Source of the DNA: Cristatella mucedo
Lineage: Eukaryota > Bryozoa > Phylactolaemata > Cristatellidae
Direction of reading: 5' to 3'
Assembly (NCBI GenBank): GCA_009760855.2
Contig: WPIO01000020.1
Coordinates: forward strand, 6,174,001-6,238,000
DNA length: 64,000 nt
The notes under the pieces were generated by a model. It did no database searches and was not told the DNA's origin. It saw nothing but the letters and a program-made list of their open reading frames with translations. The translations under genes and the position numbers were made by a program. Numbering within the stretch: position 1 is the stretch's first letter; each line of letters opens with the position of its first letter. Positions 10,956-23,469 of the stretch are shown piece by piece.

Positions 10956-12840
10956 CACTTCGAAACGTTGAAGCATGCGTTTACCTTTATTTAACTAATA
11001 GTCTTCCTTTCTAATTTATCCAAGGGTGAGGCAAGCTGTCAGTCTACTTCCGAGCTATTGTTGTTATTATTACAAGCACGTAACGAAAAAAGCAGCGCTC
11101 GCCATTTTGAATCGCGAAAACTAAAAATGGTGCGCGTGAGCTCTTTGCCGAGCGAAGGCGCAGCCGCTAAAACGACTTGCCGACCCACGGCAGACGGGGG
11201 GGGGGGCGGACCACTGTAACTGCCTGCCCCGGTCGTGCTCTTCATTTCATATCAGTTCTCTTTTGATCTGTTTACAACAGGAGATATTCTCATGTCGTGA
11301 ACAAACAAATCTTGATCGTGCAGCCTCGCAAAGTGCGTCTTATCTCTAACTTTCCGCAATACAAAGAGAGAGAGTCATTTTGGAATTCTAAGCACCCGTC
11401 AGAAATTTGATCTGTGGTGAGTACCCGATATAACAAAAAATATATGAGTCTTCCTCAAACAAGTGCAACAGCATACCCGCACAATTGACCCTGTTCAACT
11501 AAGGGCTCGGGGAACGCATTCCTAGTCAATTGAATTAATCGTGCACATGCAAAACATACAAGTGTATTAAAAAAGCTGCACAGACCGAGTTTGAAACAGC
11601 TAGCAATGAATTTTATGTAAAAATGCCACCGTACAAGCAAATAGTTATCGTCTGCAAAAGTATGTGCGAGACTTCGCAAATTAACGACCGTTAATAAGAA
11701 AGCTCGCGAGGGCTTACAAGTCGTTAAAAATCTAAATACGGTTAAATTTGAATTCGCGAGTTCGTCCCTAAAAAATACGAGTTGCCTGCTTCGGCGTGAG
11801 TTATGCTACTTAGAGGTCTAATAAATGAGTAGCCTAACGATAGCGTTGAATGAGTAGCTCGGACTCGCTTAGCTCATTTCAGCGAAAAGCGCGGCTCGCT
11901 GTGCGCAGCCCAGAGTCTGGACGAGCGGAGTGACCTCGGCTAGCCATGTCCCCAGGTTCAGGTAAACGGACTAGGCAAACTGTACCACCGAAAATGTTCC
12001 TTAGAAAATAATCTGCAAGTCAAAACAGTTGCGGTTAAATTCAAGTTAAAATTAAATAGCATTCGTTAAAGCGTAAAGCTTAAGGGCAAAATATGGACCG
12101 CACTGACTCACCGACCGGAGCAGCGGCACCAAGATTTGTTGTCAAGGTCAGTCCCTTGCTTGTATCCGCTCTAGTGAAGCGTAATACTATCAAAAGTGTT
12201 TGCATTAAACATTGAAGACTAAATAAGGCGATGGTAAAATGTCTCCTCGTCAATGCTTATGATTTGTATGCATTATTAAATGTTCAAATTCAACCAAGAG
12301 AGTGCGCCGTTAGGCTGCGGACGTCGATAGGGAATTCGCCTTCCCCATTTTTTGGCTAGATACTCACAACAGCTACACCGTCGGAGTAGTGCAGCAACAA
12401 TCACAAAGGGTGCTACGCAAATTTGACACATAAACGGGACTGACTCATCCACTATTGAACGTCCATACAAAATTTCGCAGATTAATTATCATTAGTATTA
12501 CTCTTCAGGGTAATCAGAATGTCAATAGTCTTGCAATTTGGGTCTATAAGATAAGATAAGACAGGGTATTTGATACTTCTAAATTGCAGTAATTTGAAAA
12601 AGTCGTCTAATGCGAGCAGGGCAGCTATAGTGCATGCTCAATCTGCTTAACTTGATATTCTACTATTATATTATATATCATATATATATATTATATTCCA
12701 TATATCTATTGATATTCCAAGTTACGGGTAAAGCAAAAAGAGCGCTATTTCCGCTGCCCGCTCACTGCACGGGGAAAGCCGGAGCCGAGGTGCAGGTGCA
12801 ATCTTTACGACACGCGGAGCCGCGAGAAATCAGCCCTCAG
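10956..12840. other. No gene recognised; AT-rich and G-run patches
   Basis: Contains a run of about 11 G near 11187 and a TA-rich patch at 12655-12715. The region 11700-12470 is moderately CpG-rich but shows no coding motif on either strand. Confidence 0.45.
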
Positions 12841-13030
12841 CAGCGGTTCTCAACCTGCGGGTCGCCGCCACCTATTTGAGGGTCGAACGACCCTTTCACA
12901 GGGGTCATCTAAGACCATAGGAAAGCACGCATATCCACATTTTGCACACAATAATTTCATGGTTTGGCGTCGCCACAACATGAGGAACTGTATTAAAGAG
13001 TCGCGGCATTAGGAAGGTTGATAACCGCTG
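12841..13030 (+). mobile_element. Complete hAT MITE, SPIN-like ends
   Basis: A 190 bp non-autonomous DNA element. The 5' end CAGCGGTTCTCAACCTGCGG and the 3' end, whose reverse complement begins CAGCGGTTATCAACCTTCC, form terminal inverted repeats. Inner sequence includes GTCGAACGACCCTTTCACAG and CTAAGACCATAGGAAA. From memory these match the SPIN (Space Invader) hAT family. No transposase lies inside. Flanks (CCCTCAG / CCTTAGAG) are at best a decayed 8 bp target duplication. Confidence 0.8.
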
Positions 13031-13374
13031 CCTTAGAGGGCATAGGTGTCAGTGAACCATCCCAAGCGAAGCCCTAATAGTGCACGCGACAGCGACAGAC
13101 TGCGACTGACTCAAACGACCTAGAGCAATGAGAGCCCGCCCCTAGAGGTCTGCCTACACCGCCGTCTGCTGTCCAGAGGTTGAGGGTGCGGCAGACGATG
13201 GCTCGCCACAGATCACTCTGCGGTGGGGCCGAAAATCCGCAAGCGGGTGACATCTGTGAGGGGATGTATTCATCTAACCACATAGCCGCCCCAGCAGTCG
13301 AGCGGTTTCGGAACGAACAATGGCTCGGCGGTGCCAAGCCAGGCAGGCACTGGTAATAAAAGTGCTGCCCGGCG
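13031..13374. other. GC-rich stretch, no gene recognised
   Basis: GC- and CpG-richer than its surroundings. A minus ORF of 87 codons at 13074-13337 has no recognised motif. Confidence 0.4.
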
Positions 13375-13445
13375 AGTTCAAAGTGCCTAGAAAGAGACCG
13401 AGTTCTCTGAGGGCTCTACATAAAATGTATTATTACTAGTATTAT
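13375..13445 (+). mobile_element. LINE-A tail-only insertion
   Basis: Only the 3' hairpin and (ATT)n of LINE-A are present (GTGCCTAGAAAGAGACCGAG ... TGTATTATTACTAGTATT), about 70 bp. This is extreme 5' truncation or a SINE-B remnant. Confidence 0.65.
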
Positions 13446-13529
13446 TCCACAATAGAGAGCTCGGGAGCCTACGACACCGGCGGCCGGCGTCTGGAGTGCA
13501 TAGACTGAACTTGGCTGGCGTGGGTTTGC

Positions 13530-13805
13530 GAATAAATAAATAAAAACAAACACTTGCTGTGTTAACGGACTCTTTTGTGTAGCGGCAGAAGAACTCTTGC
13601 AGCAAATGTAAAGCGCCTAGAAAGAGATTGAGTTCTCTGGGGGCGCTTTATCAAGTGCATTATTATTATTATTATTATTGTTAAAGGCCATCGCCACTGC
13701 TTGCAGCCACAATAAGGGATCGCCCACCGCAGGCTTTAAACTCACGACCTCTGGGACCTCGGTCGTGAAGAGCAACTACTTTACGCAGTGGGCCATCGCG
13801 GCCCA
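13530..13805 (-). mobile_element. SINE-A split by a LINE-A tail
   Basis: Reverse SINE-A: the 3' part is at 13530-13592 (TTAACGGACTCTTTTGTGTA) and the body plus head at 13681-13805 (CGCCACTGCTTGCAG ... GGGCCATCGCGGCCC). The two parts join into one element if the LINE-A tail between them is removed. Confidence 0.75.
13595..13680 (+). mobile_element. LINE-A tail-only insertion inside SINE-A
   Basis: About 85 bp consisting only of GCAAATGTAAAGCGCC, the hairpin and (ATT)n. Both edges fall inside a SINE-A, which shows this very short unit really inserted as a retroposed product. Confidence 0.8.
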
Positions 13806-15204
13806 ACAAAAAAAAAAAATGCTTGGCATTAGAGCCAAGAGATTCGTCGGTCGAGGGGGCGAGCTAGCCTTATGACAGTCTGTCTGCGGGACTGACAGAC
13901 AGGGACTCAATAATTAGCTGCGCGAATTCCTAGCTGTGCTCGCTGCGCACCTCGGCAAGGCTGGACAGAGTCTCGAAGGAGCAAGCCACTCTCAGCACTC
14001 TCTTTAAATCAGCCCGACGTCCTCGACACATCTCGACGATTTGCTGAAGAATGTGACTGGCGTTCAAACCTAAAATGAAAGTGACCACCAGGCTCGTGCT
14101 TCTCATGAGGCCACTCACTTGCAAGTGGATACAGTTCAACATGCGGACACCCGCCGAGCTTGACATCGAGAAATGATTTGTCGCCAAGACCCAAGCGAAT
14201 CTGCTCTGCTAAGCCATTAATCAAGAACGATTCCTCCTGCTCACGTACCCAGCAAATGAAAAATATCGCCATGCTGGGCCAACGTAGAGATCAGGTTGAC
14301 TGGACTATTAAATGCACGAAAGAGCACTCTGCTGCTACTATTAACCCTAAAAGCAATGGATACCCGAAGCATCCTCAACTGGAAGTAGAAAATAAAAACG
14401 CAACTTTGGCTAGGCACGTTTATACAACACTTAAAGGTAAACAACCATCTACCCACTGTGGTGCCTTCCTCTTAGCAGAGAGAGCTCATTTCAATTAAAA
14501 ATTTCAGTATTCCATGAAATTTACCAAGTACAAAGCCGGGCATAATAAGTTGGTTTCCCCATTCGCAAAATCACTTTCCGCTTGCATGCAACATCCAAGC
14601 TGTAACCGCAATCTTAGTAAAGTTTGAGATGATCGTTGTGATGTACGTATCCTACTTTGAGTACCTAACAATGACACGTACGAATGATTGCAATAGGCGC
14701 TGAGATAATTTTGTTATATCGAAGATTTGAACAGATTCTAGTGGCTGAGATAGAATTTTTTGAGGTGGAGCACGGGAATGCAAGCTTTCAGGAACCAAGA
14801 GTCAAGAAACCAAAGATTGCTATAATATAAGGTCTCAATAAACTACCAAAGTAACACATCTCGAAATAAGATGTTTACTTTTTTATTTAGATAGGTTGAA
14901 AAGAAAAATGCCAAGTCAATTTCACCTCGCTTCCGTTGGGTTCTAGCAGCACTTTTTCACACCCTATAGCTGCAAATAATTTCACGACGCTTATATCATT
15001 TAGTTATAGGATCTCTTGATAGGTTGTAATCCAAGCCAGGGAGACTTATATGTAAAGAAACTATATTATCTGGGAGGATTACGGTGTTGATCCTTGAGAA
15101 TGTGCTATTTTACTATAGGATAAAAACACTTAGACGAGACAGATTATTTTATGGCATAGGCAGCTGTGTGTCGTATGGTGAAATTCTGCCACATTCTTCC
15201 TAAG
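13806..15204. other. No gene recognised
   Basis: Anonymous ORFs of 71-112 codons overlap on both strands at 13930-14498, with no motif. The rest is AT-rich. Confidence 0.45.
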
Positions 15205-16395
15205 TACAGGGGTACCCCAGGGCTTTGAACTTGGTCCACTCTATTTGCAATGTCTACTCTTTGGCTAGCCGATCTAATCGCCAAGCACGATCATGGCTTT
15301 CAGTTTTTTCGTTCAACACAGATAAAACAAATATTCTTACTTAGATTAAAGGAAACATTCTCAAATTACTTGAGGATAAAGCAAACTCACTAGCTATGGG
15401 TAAATTTAATGAGACTCCAAAAAGGAAAAAACCTCAAGAATGGGCACTGTAAGCATGTCTTGTGTCGCATCTGCACGAAATCTTGGTGGCCTGTTTTAAG
15501 TAATTTTCCACTAGACGACAGCCTCAGATCCACAGCCACGTCTGCTTACTCTTGGCCATGTAACATAGCAAAAGATGCAGACCCGCGTAGACAGCGACTC
15601 CAAGTTGGTCTGTGCATTTGTGCTCATCCCTGCGTGTTGTCAGCAGCGTACTACTTGAAAATCGCCCAGCCTGCGAAATGATGTGATTACAGTTGGTACA
15701 CAATTCAGCATACTAAAAAATGATACTAGCTGATTTAACAGCCTCTTTTGTATAGTAACAGAAGAGCCTTTACGGCTATACCCACCGCTTGCAGCGGCAA
15801 TAAAGAATCGCCCACCGCAGGATTCGAACCCACAACCTCGGGACCGAGGTCTTGAAAAACAACCACCTTACCTAGCGTGACATCGCGGCTAACCGGCATC
15901 TAGGCTTGTGTGTCGCGAGCTTCGCAGCTGCCATATCATAACACTTCTGACCGAACTGCAGTAGCTTCCCATCAAGCTGGGCGTCGACGGCTTTGTCAAT
16001 AGCCTTTAGGTCCCTTCACTTTCTCAATCCAGCATCTCAACCCTTTTAAACTCATTCTCAATAAAGCTTGGCATTCCTCTCCTCCTTATTCAGACTTAGC
16101 CGTTAAGCTTTAAGTAAAACCAAACATAAACATGTCCTGAGTCGACCATGTCTCTATTTCATACGCTCTCGAAGCTTAGAGCTCACTACAAACCGTCACC
16201 ACTACAATCGCTCAATGAATACATTTAAACGGAATTTAAAGGTGCACTCTTTCCTAGAAAAATCTTTTGGGCCTTGGCAAATTGGCCTTCATGTTCTCAC
16301 AATTTACAACTAACCATAGTGACTTGCTTCATGTGCAGGTACTTCGAAGGGATTTAGTTCTCTGAAAGCACAATACAAATGCGTTATTATAATTG
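15205..16395 (+). mobile_element. LINE-A RT-to-3' fragment, split by SINE-A
   Basis: Starts with the RT motif region (GVPQGFELGPL, a decayed [11 protein letters not shown]) at about 15207. It continues through a degraded RT C-terminus, is interrupted by SINE-A, then resumes at CTAGGCTTGTGTGTCGCGAG. The tail near 16340-16390 is strongly decayed. Many stops are present. Confidence 0.75.
15722..15893 (-). mobile_element. SINE-A inserted in LINE-A
   Basis: Reverse copy with B box GGATTCGAACC (15820-15830) and the tail side TGATTTAACAGCCTC. LINE-A sequence on both sides is contiguous in the family consensus. Short similar flanks (CATACTA / CATCTAG) may be the target duplication. Confidence 0.85.
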
Positions 16396-16961
16396 CCATC
16401 CTTGTCGTTGCTTTGTAAATTTTACTGCCAGGTCTAAGAGGGGAAGCTAAGATCTTGGAACTAGACACGGATCCGGCCTGATATCGTTTATTCAGTAAGC
16501 ATTTCAGTAAGCTCCTGCATGGATGAAATGAGTGGTGATAGCCACACCGCATGCAACTTAAAACAGAAGTCTACTTCGGCTCCCGGAAACTAAAGATTTA
16601 ATTAAATGATCTTCTACTCTCAAGCCTTGTTAAGCAGTTAGTCATACTATTACGTCACTTATAAAGCATCCTTATAGAATCGAATCTCAAGGATGGCACT
16701 TTTCAGCAAGGCATAAAAGAAGCAATAACCGAGAGTAATTGACAAGCAAGCTATCGTGCTTAAACAAGAAAGAAAATGCAAAGCAAGCATAAAAGAGCGT
16801 GCAACCACAGATAAAGAGACTCTGGCTGCTTTCTAGCAGGAAATATAGTTAGTAAGGCGTTTAGTATCGCATCATATTGCATGAATCAAAAACATCAAAA
16901 TATAAAAGCAAAAGCTCAGTTGGACACAAGGAAAGCTGAGTTGAGAAGAGCAGGTGCATCT
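16396..16961. other. No gene recognised
   Basis: Spacer between two LINE-A copies. No motif was found. Confidence 0.45.
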
Positions 16962-17665
16962 ATAATAATAATAATAATGCACTTGATAAAGCGCCCTCAA
17001 GGAGCTAAATCTCTCTCTGGGCGCTTTACATTTGCTGCAAATGGAAATGCAATTGAATGGTGAGTAATATCATGCTTGATAAACAAACAAAATGAATAAC
17101 ATGGTTAGGGGTGACATGCACAGGGTCAGCATGCAAATGTGGTTAGTGGCAGCATGCACAGTGTCAGCACGCATAAGCACACGAAGGACGAATCACAGGG
17201 ACCCACTAAATGCTGTCCTAAATAGGTGTTTTTAAATTCGTTTTAAATGTGGTCAGGTCAGGGATGTTCTGGCGCAGGTCGGGAGGGAGTTCCGGGCTTT
17301 GGGAGCATACGAAAAAAATGCACGGTCTCCAAAGGATTTGAGGTTTGTACAGGGTATTTATAAACTGTTGGATTCCGAAAAGCGGGTGGTACGATGCTTG
17401 GCCTGATAGGGGAATATGTCTCAGAGATAGGCTGGAGCCAAAGAATGAAGGAAGTGACCTAAAAGTGAGCAAAAAAACCTCGACGTCAATCCGTTGCTTG
17501 ACTGGTAGCCAGTACAGGTCGGCGAGAAGTGGTGTAATGTGGCAACTGCGACGCTCACGACAGACAAGCCTAGCTGCGGAGTGTTGCACCAGCTGCAATC
17601 GCCTGATCGTGCATGCCGGTAGGCCAGCGAGAAGTCTATTGTCCATCTATGCATCTTGAGGTGAA
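16962..17665 (-). mobile_element. LINE-A 3' fragment
   Basis: Reverse copy with (ATT)n at 16962-16977, hairpin, 3' UTR and C-terminal RT coding ([31 protein letters not shown]). An open stretch of 142 codons spans 17218-17646 but shifts frame relative to sister copies. Confidence 0.9.
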
Positions 17666-18019
17666 AACTAAGTGGTGCACATTTCATGCAGATGCTGACT
17701 GAAGTCAGACATGATTTATAGACTTAAACTGAATACAAAATTGAGATCCAATCAACGAGAAACTTTAGTTTATACATAGGAGGCAAGATGAATGGAAGAT
17801 GGATGGAGCGAGAGTACACTCCGGAGAGCAATGAGGTCGGATAGCTTGGCTGGTGAACGTGAATAAAGCGACCTAGTTGCTGGAGAGAAAATTATGAAGT
17901 CGGCTTGATTTTTGAAAAGAAGCCAGCGAAGCTTCACAGTTATGTCTGCCAACTTTCAGCTACGTAACATTGCTAAAATCTATTCGCTCATGTTTGGACA
18001 GGCATGGACGCCACGTCAA
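17666..18019. other. Probable degraded LINE-A
   Basis: Phrases such as GAGAGAAAATTATGAAGTCG and GAAGCCAGCGAAG suggest old LINE RT sequence in reverse, but it is too diverged to bound. Confidence 0.3.
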
Positions 18020-18338
18020 AATTAGCCCATGGATTTATGACATCCCGTCTCAGATTCTGTACTCACAGCTTGCTGATCTGCAGGCCTGTGCAATCAGGCA
18101 CTTACAGTTAGTGTAAAACTGTCAAGCTAGACTTTACTGTCGTGTGTCGTGAGCGTCGCAGTTACCACACCTGCACTTGCTATCAGTCAAGCAGCATATT
18201 GACTTCAAGGTTCTGTCACTCACTTCTAGGCCTCTTCATTCTTTGGTATCAGGCTACCTATTATATCTAATCTCTCACCAGGTTAAGTACCAGACTACCC
18301 GCTTTTTGGAATCGAAACGTTTGCCAATACCTCATCAA
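18020..18338 (+). mobile_element. LINE-A fragment (RT C-terminus)
   Basis: Plus-oriented and recognisable from CAATCAGGCACTTACAG, TGTCGTGAGCGTCGCAG, GACTTCAAGGTTCTGTC and TTTTTGGAATCGAAAC. It ends at about 18338, where LINE-A sequence on the opposite strand begins, forming an inverted junction. Confidence 0.75.
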
Positions 18339-18344
18339 TATTTC

Positions 18345-19290
18345 TAGACGTTTCAGGTCAACGAGAAATGGTTTTATGAGGCAACTGTAATGTTCATAAC
18401 AGACAAGCCTAGCTGTAAAGTTTTGTTAAAGGTGAAAGCACGTGATTGCACAGGCCGTTAGACCGGCAAGCATAGTGAGCTACAGAAGTCGGAACGTTAC
18501 TTAAAAATTGCATAGACCAGTTTCTGTGTAGTACCCCTGTCTAAGCGAGTTCAAGTGTTTAGTAATGTTATGCAGTTGAAATAAGGCAGCATTGACGGTG
18601 GAGCTGATGCGGTCATTTAATTAAAGGTCACTTCGGAACTGGACATCTAGATTACGTACAGATTCAACAGATGTACTGGTGGAGCCACATTTTAAGCGTT
18701 AGGTTTTCAAATTTTGAAATCACAGTTGGCCATCCCATAACTATTTAGCTGGTTTTTTCGTCATTCAATTTAAGAAATGTTGCTACCATTTACGTGTTGA
18801 TGTCTTCAATACGTGCAGCAAGTGTGTGTAGAGAATTCCATTAGCTCAAGGGCTGAGAGTGACCGAAGCAAAGGAGCAACTAAGTGTCATCTGCATAGAA
18901 GTAAAAGCCTAGATTGTGCTACGCGATCACATCTGCATGAGGGAGAGTACAAACTGTGAAAAGAAGCAAGTCGGGCTTAATGCCCTCGGGCACACAGTAC
19001 TTCAGTGGTTATTCGGATAGTGTTTGTCCGTTCACATCAATACTCCGAAGTCTCCGACTGAGATTGGATCGGAACCGTTGCAGTGCAGTGCCAGTGATTC
19101 TCAGGTGAGATTCGAAGCACTCAAAAAGACTTTGTGATCAATAGAATCAAACGCTTCCGAAAGACCAAGCGGAACAAGGTGTGAGACTCCACCCAAGTCT
19201 GCATTCCTGAGAACGTCGTTAAACAATGCTGATTCTGTGATGTGACTAAACCCAGACTGGAACTTACTTTGCGTTCTCATGCATGCTGCG
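18345..19290 (-). mobile_element. LINE-A RT-domain fragment
   Basis: A reverse copy covering the upstream RT core. Readable motifs include SGFSHITESALFNDVL, LGLSEAFDSIDH and an intact YADDT active-site region near 18886-18898. Many stops and frameshifts are present, and no 3' tail is attached. Confidence 0.8.
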
Positions 19291-20287
19291 CATTCTACCC
19301 CTAACCGTATTCGATGAACGTTAGGACATTACAGGTTACCAAAATTACCAAAGTATGCACGTTGGCACTTCAGTTGTTATCGCTAATCAAAGTGACATGC
19401 TTTATTACCGCCGTAAGTATAGTACCTAGAATGAGAATTAATTAATGAATTAATTGATTTAATTATCTGTGGGTGCTATATAAATTTATGATTACTATTA
19501 CTATTGGGAAGTCTGCCATTGCCGCATGCTTTCTAGGAGATAATCTAAAAGTTGCCTAGCATACCACGCATACAGTTTCAAAAGCTACAAGCCAGTCTGC
19601 CGGGAATGCATGTTTTGGCGCTACACCTGAAAGTCTCCTTAACTGAGCATCAATTCCGAGGTTTCAGTCCTTAGTATTTTTTCCGAATTTTCATGGACTA
19701 GTATCCGTACAAAAATGGTGTATACTTTCTAAGGAAGTGCAGAAGTCACTGTAGAGCTTGAGTCACTCTATGCATGAGATTACTAGACTGTGCAAAACAA
19801 CCGTAACACCAAAGAGCTACCGCATTTGCAAGTCTCTCCGCAAGTGATTTTCGCATGCATTGTATATCCACGTCATACTTACAGAAGTCACAAAAAATGC
19901 TGCTGGATGTTGAATACTTTATCCAAGTCTCCGAAAGTACCATTGCTACGCATGTGCAGCTCAGAAAATTATGGAAATCGCAAGCTAACAAATCGCACTA
20001 TTGGTCAGCTTCACTGATTTATAATTACTCGTAAGCAGAGTGAAAAGCTCATTGCTACAGTCTTACCTGGCATATAAGAACCCTGAGTAGAATCCACACA
20101 ATCCGACATTTTCAATGGAAAACGTGAAGAGACAGTCGACCGTAGTAGCAACTTTCTGAAAAGAAAGTATTTTATATATTTTGATTTCACACGATTGCAT
20201 ACGAATCATGCTTCGTGGAAAGTTTACTTGAAGACACAAGGAAGACATAAGGGAGCAGCAATGTATTTTGCAGAGGCTATTTTCTTT
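19291..20287. other. No gene recognised
   Basis: Opposed anonymous ORFs at 19746-20017 shadow each other. There is an (AATT)-rich patch at 19438-19465. Confidence 0.45.
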
Positions 20288-20548
20288 TCTAATAATAATA
20301 ATAATACATTTGATCTATCGCCCTCAAAGAGATCAATCTTTTTAAAGGCGCATTAAGTTTGCAGCAAAGAAAGCACGATCCAATCATTAGGGGTTGCAGG
20401 CTAAATAAACAACAGAAATAACATGGTTAGGGGTGACATGCACAGGATCAGCATGTAAGTTTGGTTAGCGGTAGCATGCACATTATCACCACCCGTAGGC
20501 ACGTAAAGGATGAAACACAGGGGCCCAGTCAATGCCGTGCCATCAAAC
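20288..20548 (-). mobile_element. LINE-A 3' fragment
   Basis: (ATT)n, hairpin and 3' UTR only (GGGGTGACATGCACAGGATC), truncated before the coding region. Confidence 0.85.
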
Positions 20549-21434
20549 ACCGAGGGTGTGCAAAGCATAGGCCAGTGCAGCTTACTGGAGTAAAATGTAC
20601 TGTTTTCTGCCTAAGATCAGGACTATATTTGCTGTGCAGATAGTTGTGACAATAATCCGCTCATTCTCAGAAAAGTACACAAACTCTACATTAGTCTAGG
20701 TCACTCGCCAATGGCGAGAGCTCTATTTGGAGCAGGTAGGCAGGTCAAAACAATACCATAGAGTTACTAATGACGATCGCCAGCAGCTGCGCTTGCTTAA
20801 GAGATCCAGAGCAGCCACCACGTTTCATGTACAATTAAGCTTGGCTGACCCGGATGACCCCAGTATAGGCACTAAATGGTTGCTGCTGTGGAGCACTGGA
20901 AAGCCTACATTCAAGGCGTAATCGGCAGACAATAAGTCTCAGGCGCGAAGCACTGACGGCTGAGCTACTAACTCAGTTTGGCCGATTTCCAGAAGGCCTC
21001 GACCACTAACAGCTGATATTTTGACATTTGTGAAATTTGTGAGACACTAGATAAAGTCAAAGTAAATAAATGAACGAAAAAGCAACTTGCCTGGAATTAA
21101 GGTCTCCGCGATTGTCTTTCGATGTAGCCCCTGCGGTAGCAATTCGAAGAATGGCAGTTATCAAAATAATCCCGGCATTCATCAATATCCGGTCCCCGGG
21201 GTTCCATATTCAATAATTCGAAATTAAAAATCAAGCGCAATAACAGTCGCGCCCGGAGAACATCAAAGTATGCGGAGATCATCAAAGGACAATTAACTTC
21301 TACATTTGTTCTGAAAGACTAGATTAAGAGCAGTTTACACATGCCTTTTAAAAGATTTAGAAGGCATGTACTTAACCAATCCAAATACTAACGATTCGAT
21401 AATGGCCGGTGGTACGGAGTGAACTGGCTTCTCC
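20549..21434. other. No gene recognised
   Basis: No motif. A small ORF at 21097-21285 (minus) is not supported by anything else. Confidence 0.45.
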
Positions 21435-22510
21435 AATAATAATAATAATCATAATAATAAGTTTTATATAACGCCTTCAGAGAACTCAATCTTTTTCCAG
21501 GTACATTACACTTGCTGCAAAGGAAATACGAGCAAATGATTAGTGGTAGAATTCTCAATGACAACAAGCATAACATAATAGCCCCATGAGCACGTTAAGG
21601 ACGAATCACATGGATCCACTAAATGCCACGATAGTTCTTTAAGATGCGTCTTTAGCTTCTTTTTAAATGCGATTATGTCAGGGATGTCGTGACTTAAGTA
21701 GGAAGTGAGCTCCGAGCCATGGAAGCATTCGAACTAAAGGCACGTTCTCCAAGGAATTTGAGGTTTGTACGAGGTATAGGTGCACGACTAGATTCCGAAA
21801 AGTGAGTGGCACGATGCTTAGCCTGGTAGGGGAGTAGATCTGATAGATCTCATTGGTAGGATGGGGGCCACAGAATGATGAGACCTAAAAGTGAGTGATA
21901 GAACCTTTATGTTGAAGCGTTGCTTGGCATGGAGTCATTGCAGGTCGGCGAGAAGTGGTGTGATGGTGCAACGGCGATGCTCACGACAGACAAGCCTAGC
22001 TGCACAGTTTTGCACCAACTAACTGATTGCACATACCGGCAGGCCAGCAAGCGGTGATTTATATAAGTCGAAACCCGATGTCGCAAATGCATGGGCCAAT
22101 TTAGATGTGGAATGCTTGTTTAAACAAGCCCGAATTTTAGCAATGCTATGCAGCTGAAAGTAGGCAGACTTGCCTGTGGAGCTCATGTGGTCGCCTAATA
22201 AAAAGTTACTTTGGAGCAGGATACCTAGGTTTCATGCAGATTCAATAGTAGATATACTGGCGAGCCAATTGGGAGCGTTTAACTTCCCAATTTCTGAATC
22301 ACTTGTTTTGTCCATAACTAGTAAATTGATTTTATCGTCATTTAATTCAAGAAAGTTTACTACCGTCCACGTGCGGATATTATCAATAAGTGTAGCAATG
22401 GAGTTCAGAGGAGTCGACGTGCTCGAGGGCTGAGAAGGATCAAAGCAAAGGTATAACTGAGTATCATCTGCATAGAAGCTAATGTGATGAGAAAATCGAG
22501 GAATGGGCTC
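21435..22510 (-). mobile_element. LINE-A, about 1.1 kb 5'-truncated copy
   Basis: Reverse copy from the (ATT)n tail through 3' UTR and C-terminus to the RT core. Its YADDT motif is readable at about 22457-22472 (reverse of GTATCATCTGCATA). Many frameshifts are present. Confidence 0.85.
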
Positions 22511-22814
22511 ATGAGAATAGTTAGCAACTCTTTTATAAGGATCAGAAGCATTCTAGGATGTTACAGAAGGTCTCTTACCAGAGACCCCTTGCGAGTAACT
22601 AACAGGGCTCCAGAAAGGTGGCAGTGGAAATTTCCCGAAATGCATTTGAACTGAGTATTCTGTCACATTGCCAGTCATCTCGGGTGACTAACTTGTGAAT
22701 CATTTATAATTTTCATTTGCTGACAATATATGCTGAAGCTGCGCCTTTTATCAATGATTAATTTAGACGTATTTTTACAGCATTTGCGAGCACTTGGAAA
22801 TATGTCTAGTTCGC

Positions 22815-22935
22815 CTTATGTATTTGGTAAGTCCTGCTGTGTGTGACACTTTATTACCAGCGGTAAGTGGTGGTCTCCATTAAGAGTCCTCTGCCACTAT
22901 GTAAATGAGGCTTTTGAATCAGCTAACCTTTACCT
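22815..22935 (+). mobile_element. SINE-A 3' half
   Basis: Body and tail only (TTATTACCAGCGGTAAG, GTCCTCTGCCACTATGTAAA, TGAATCAGCTAACC). Confidence 0.65.
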
Positions 22936-23469
22936 TGAAATGAATGAAAGCACTCTAAATGCCGATCTAAAGCTACCAATCGACTATTCTATGTGAATGA
23001 TTTCAATATCTTGTGGTAATTGTAAATGCTTTTGACTGTAAATGCATTATAGCTAGAACCCGACTAAGGCACTGGACTCGTCTAGTATTAACTGTAGCTC
23101 AGTTCGCCAATTTTTTTCAACCTAGAAGTAGCTACTTATGGATTGCATGTAGCAGACTTTTGCTGGCTCACGTATCCGGTTTGAGACGGTGATTAAAATA
23201 AAGAAAAATATAAATCTCTATAGTGTATGCTGAGCCGTATGAAACATTAGCGTGTTAAGTCAGCCAAATTATGACAGATGTAAAAGATTATTAGCAGTTC
23301 TTGAGTTTTTTTAAATTTTTTAATCTCTATCTAAGAACTTATAGATGGCCATATCAAGTGCTTGCTAGTTAGTTTCACTTCACGTCCGTTGGTGGACAGA
23401 ATGTACTTACGCTTCGGAGTATATCGCTATCTGTCCAAAACGGGGACAGTTTACTAAAAAGAAAACCTT
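22936..23469. other. No gene recognised
   Basis: AT-rich spacer. Confidence 0.45.

Noticed and set aside
13031-13038. A perfect 8 bp target-site duplication for the hAT element
   Set aside because: The two flanks share only CCT(C/T)AG with an offset, so it is at best a decayed duplication and I do not claim it.
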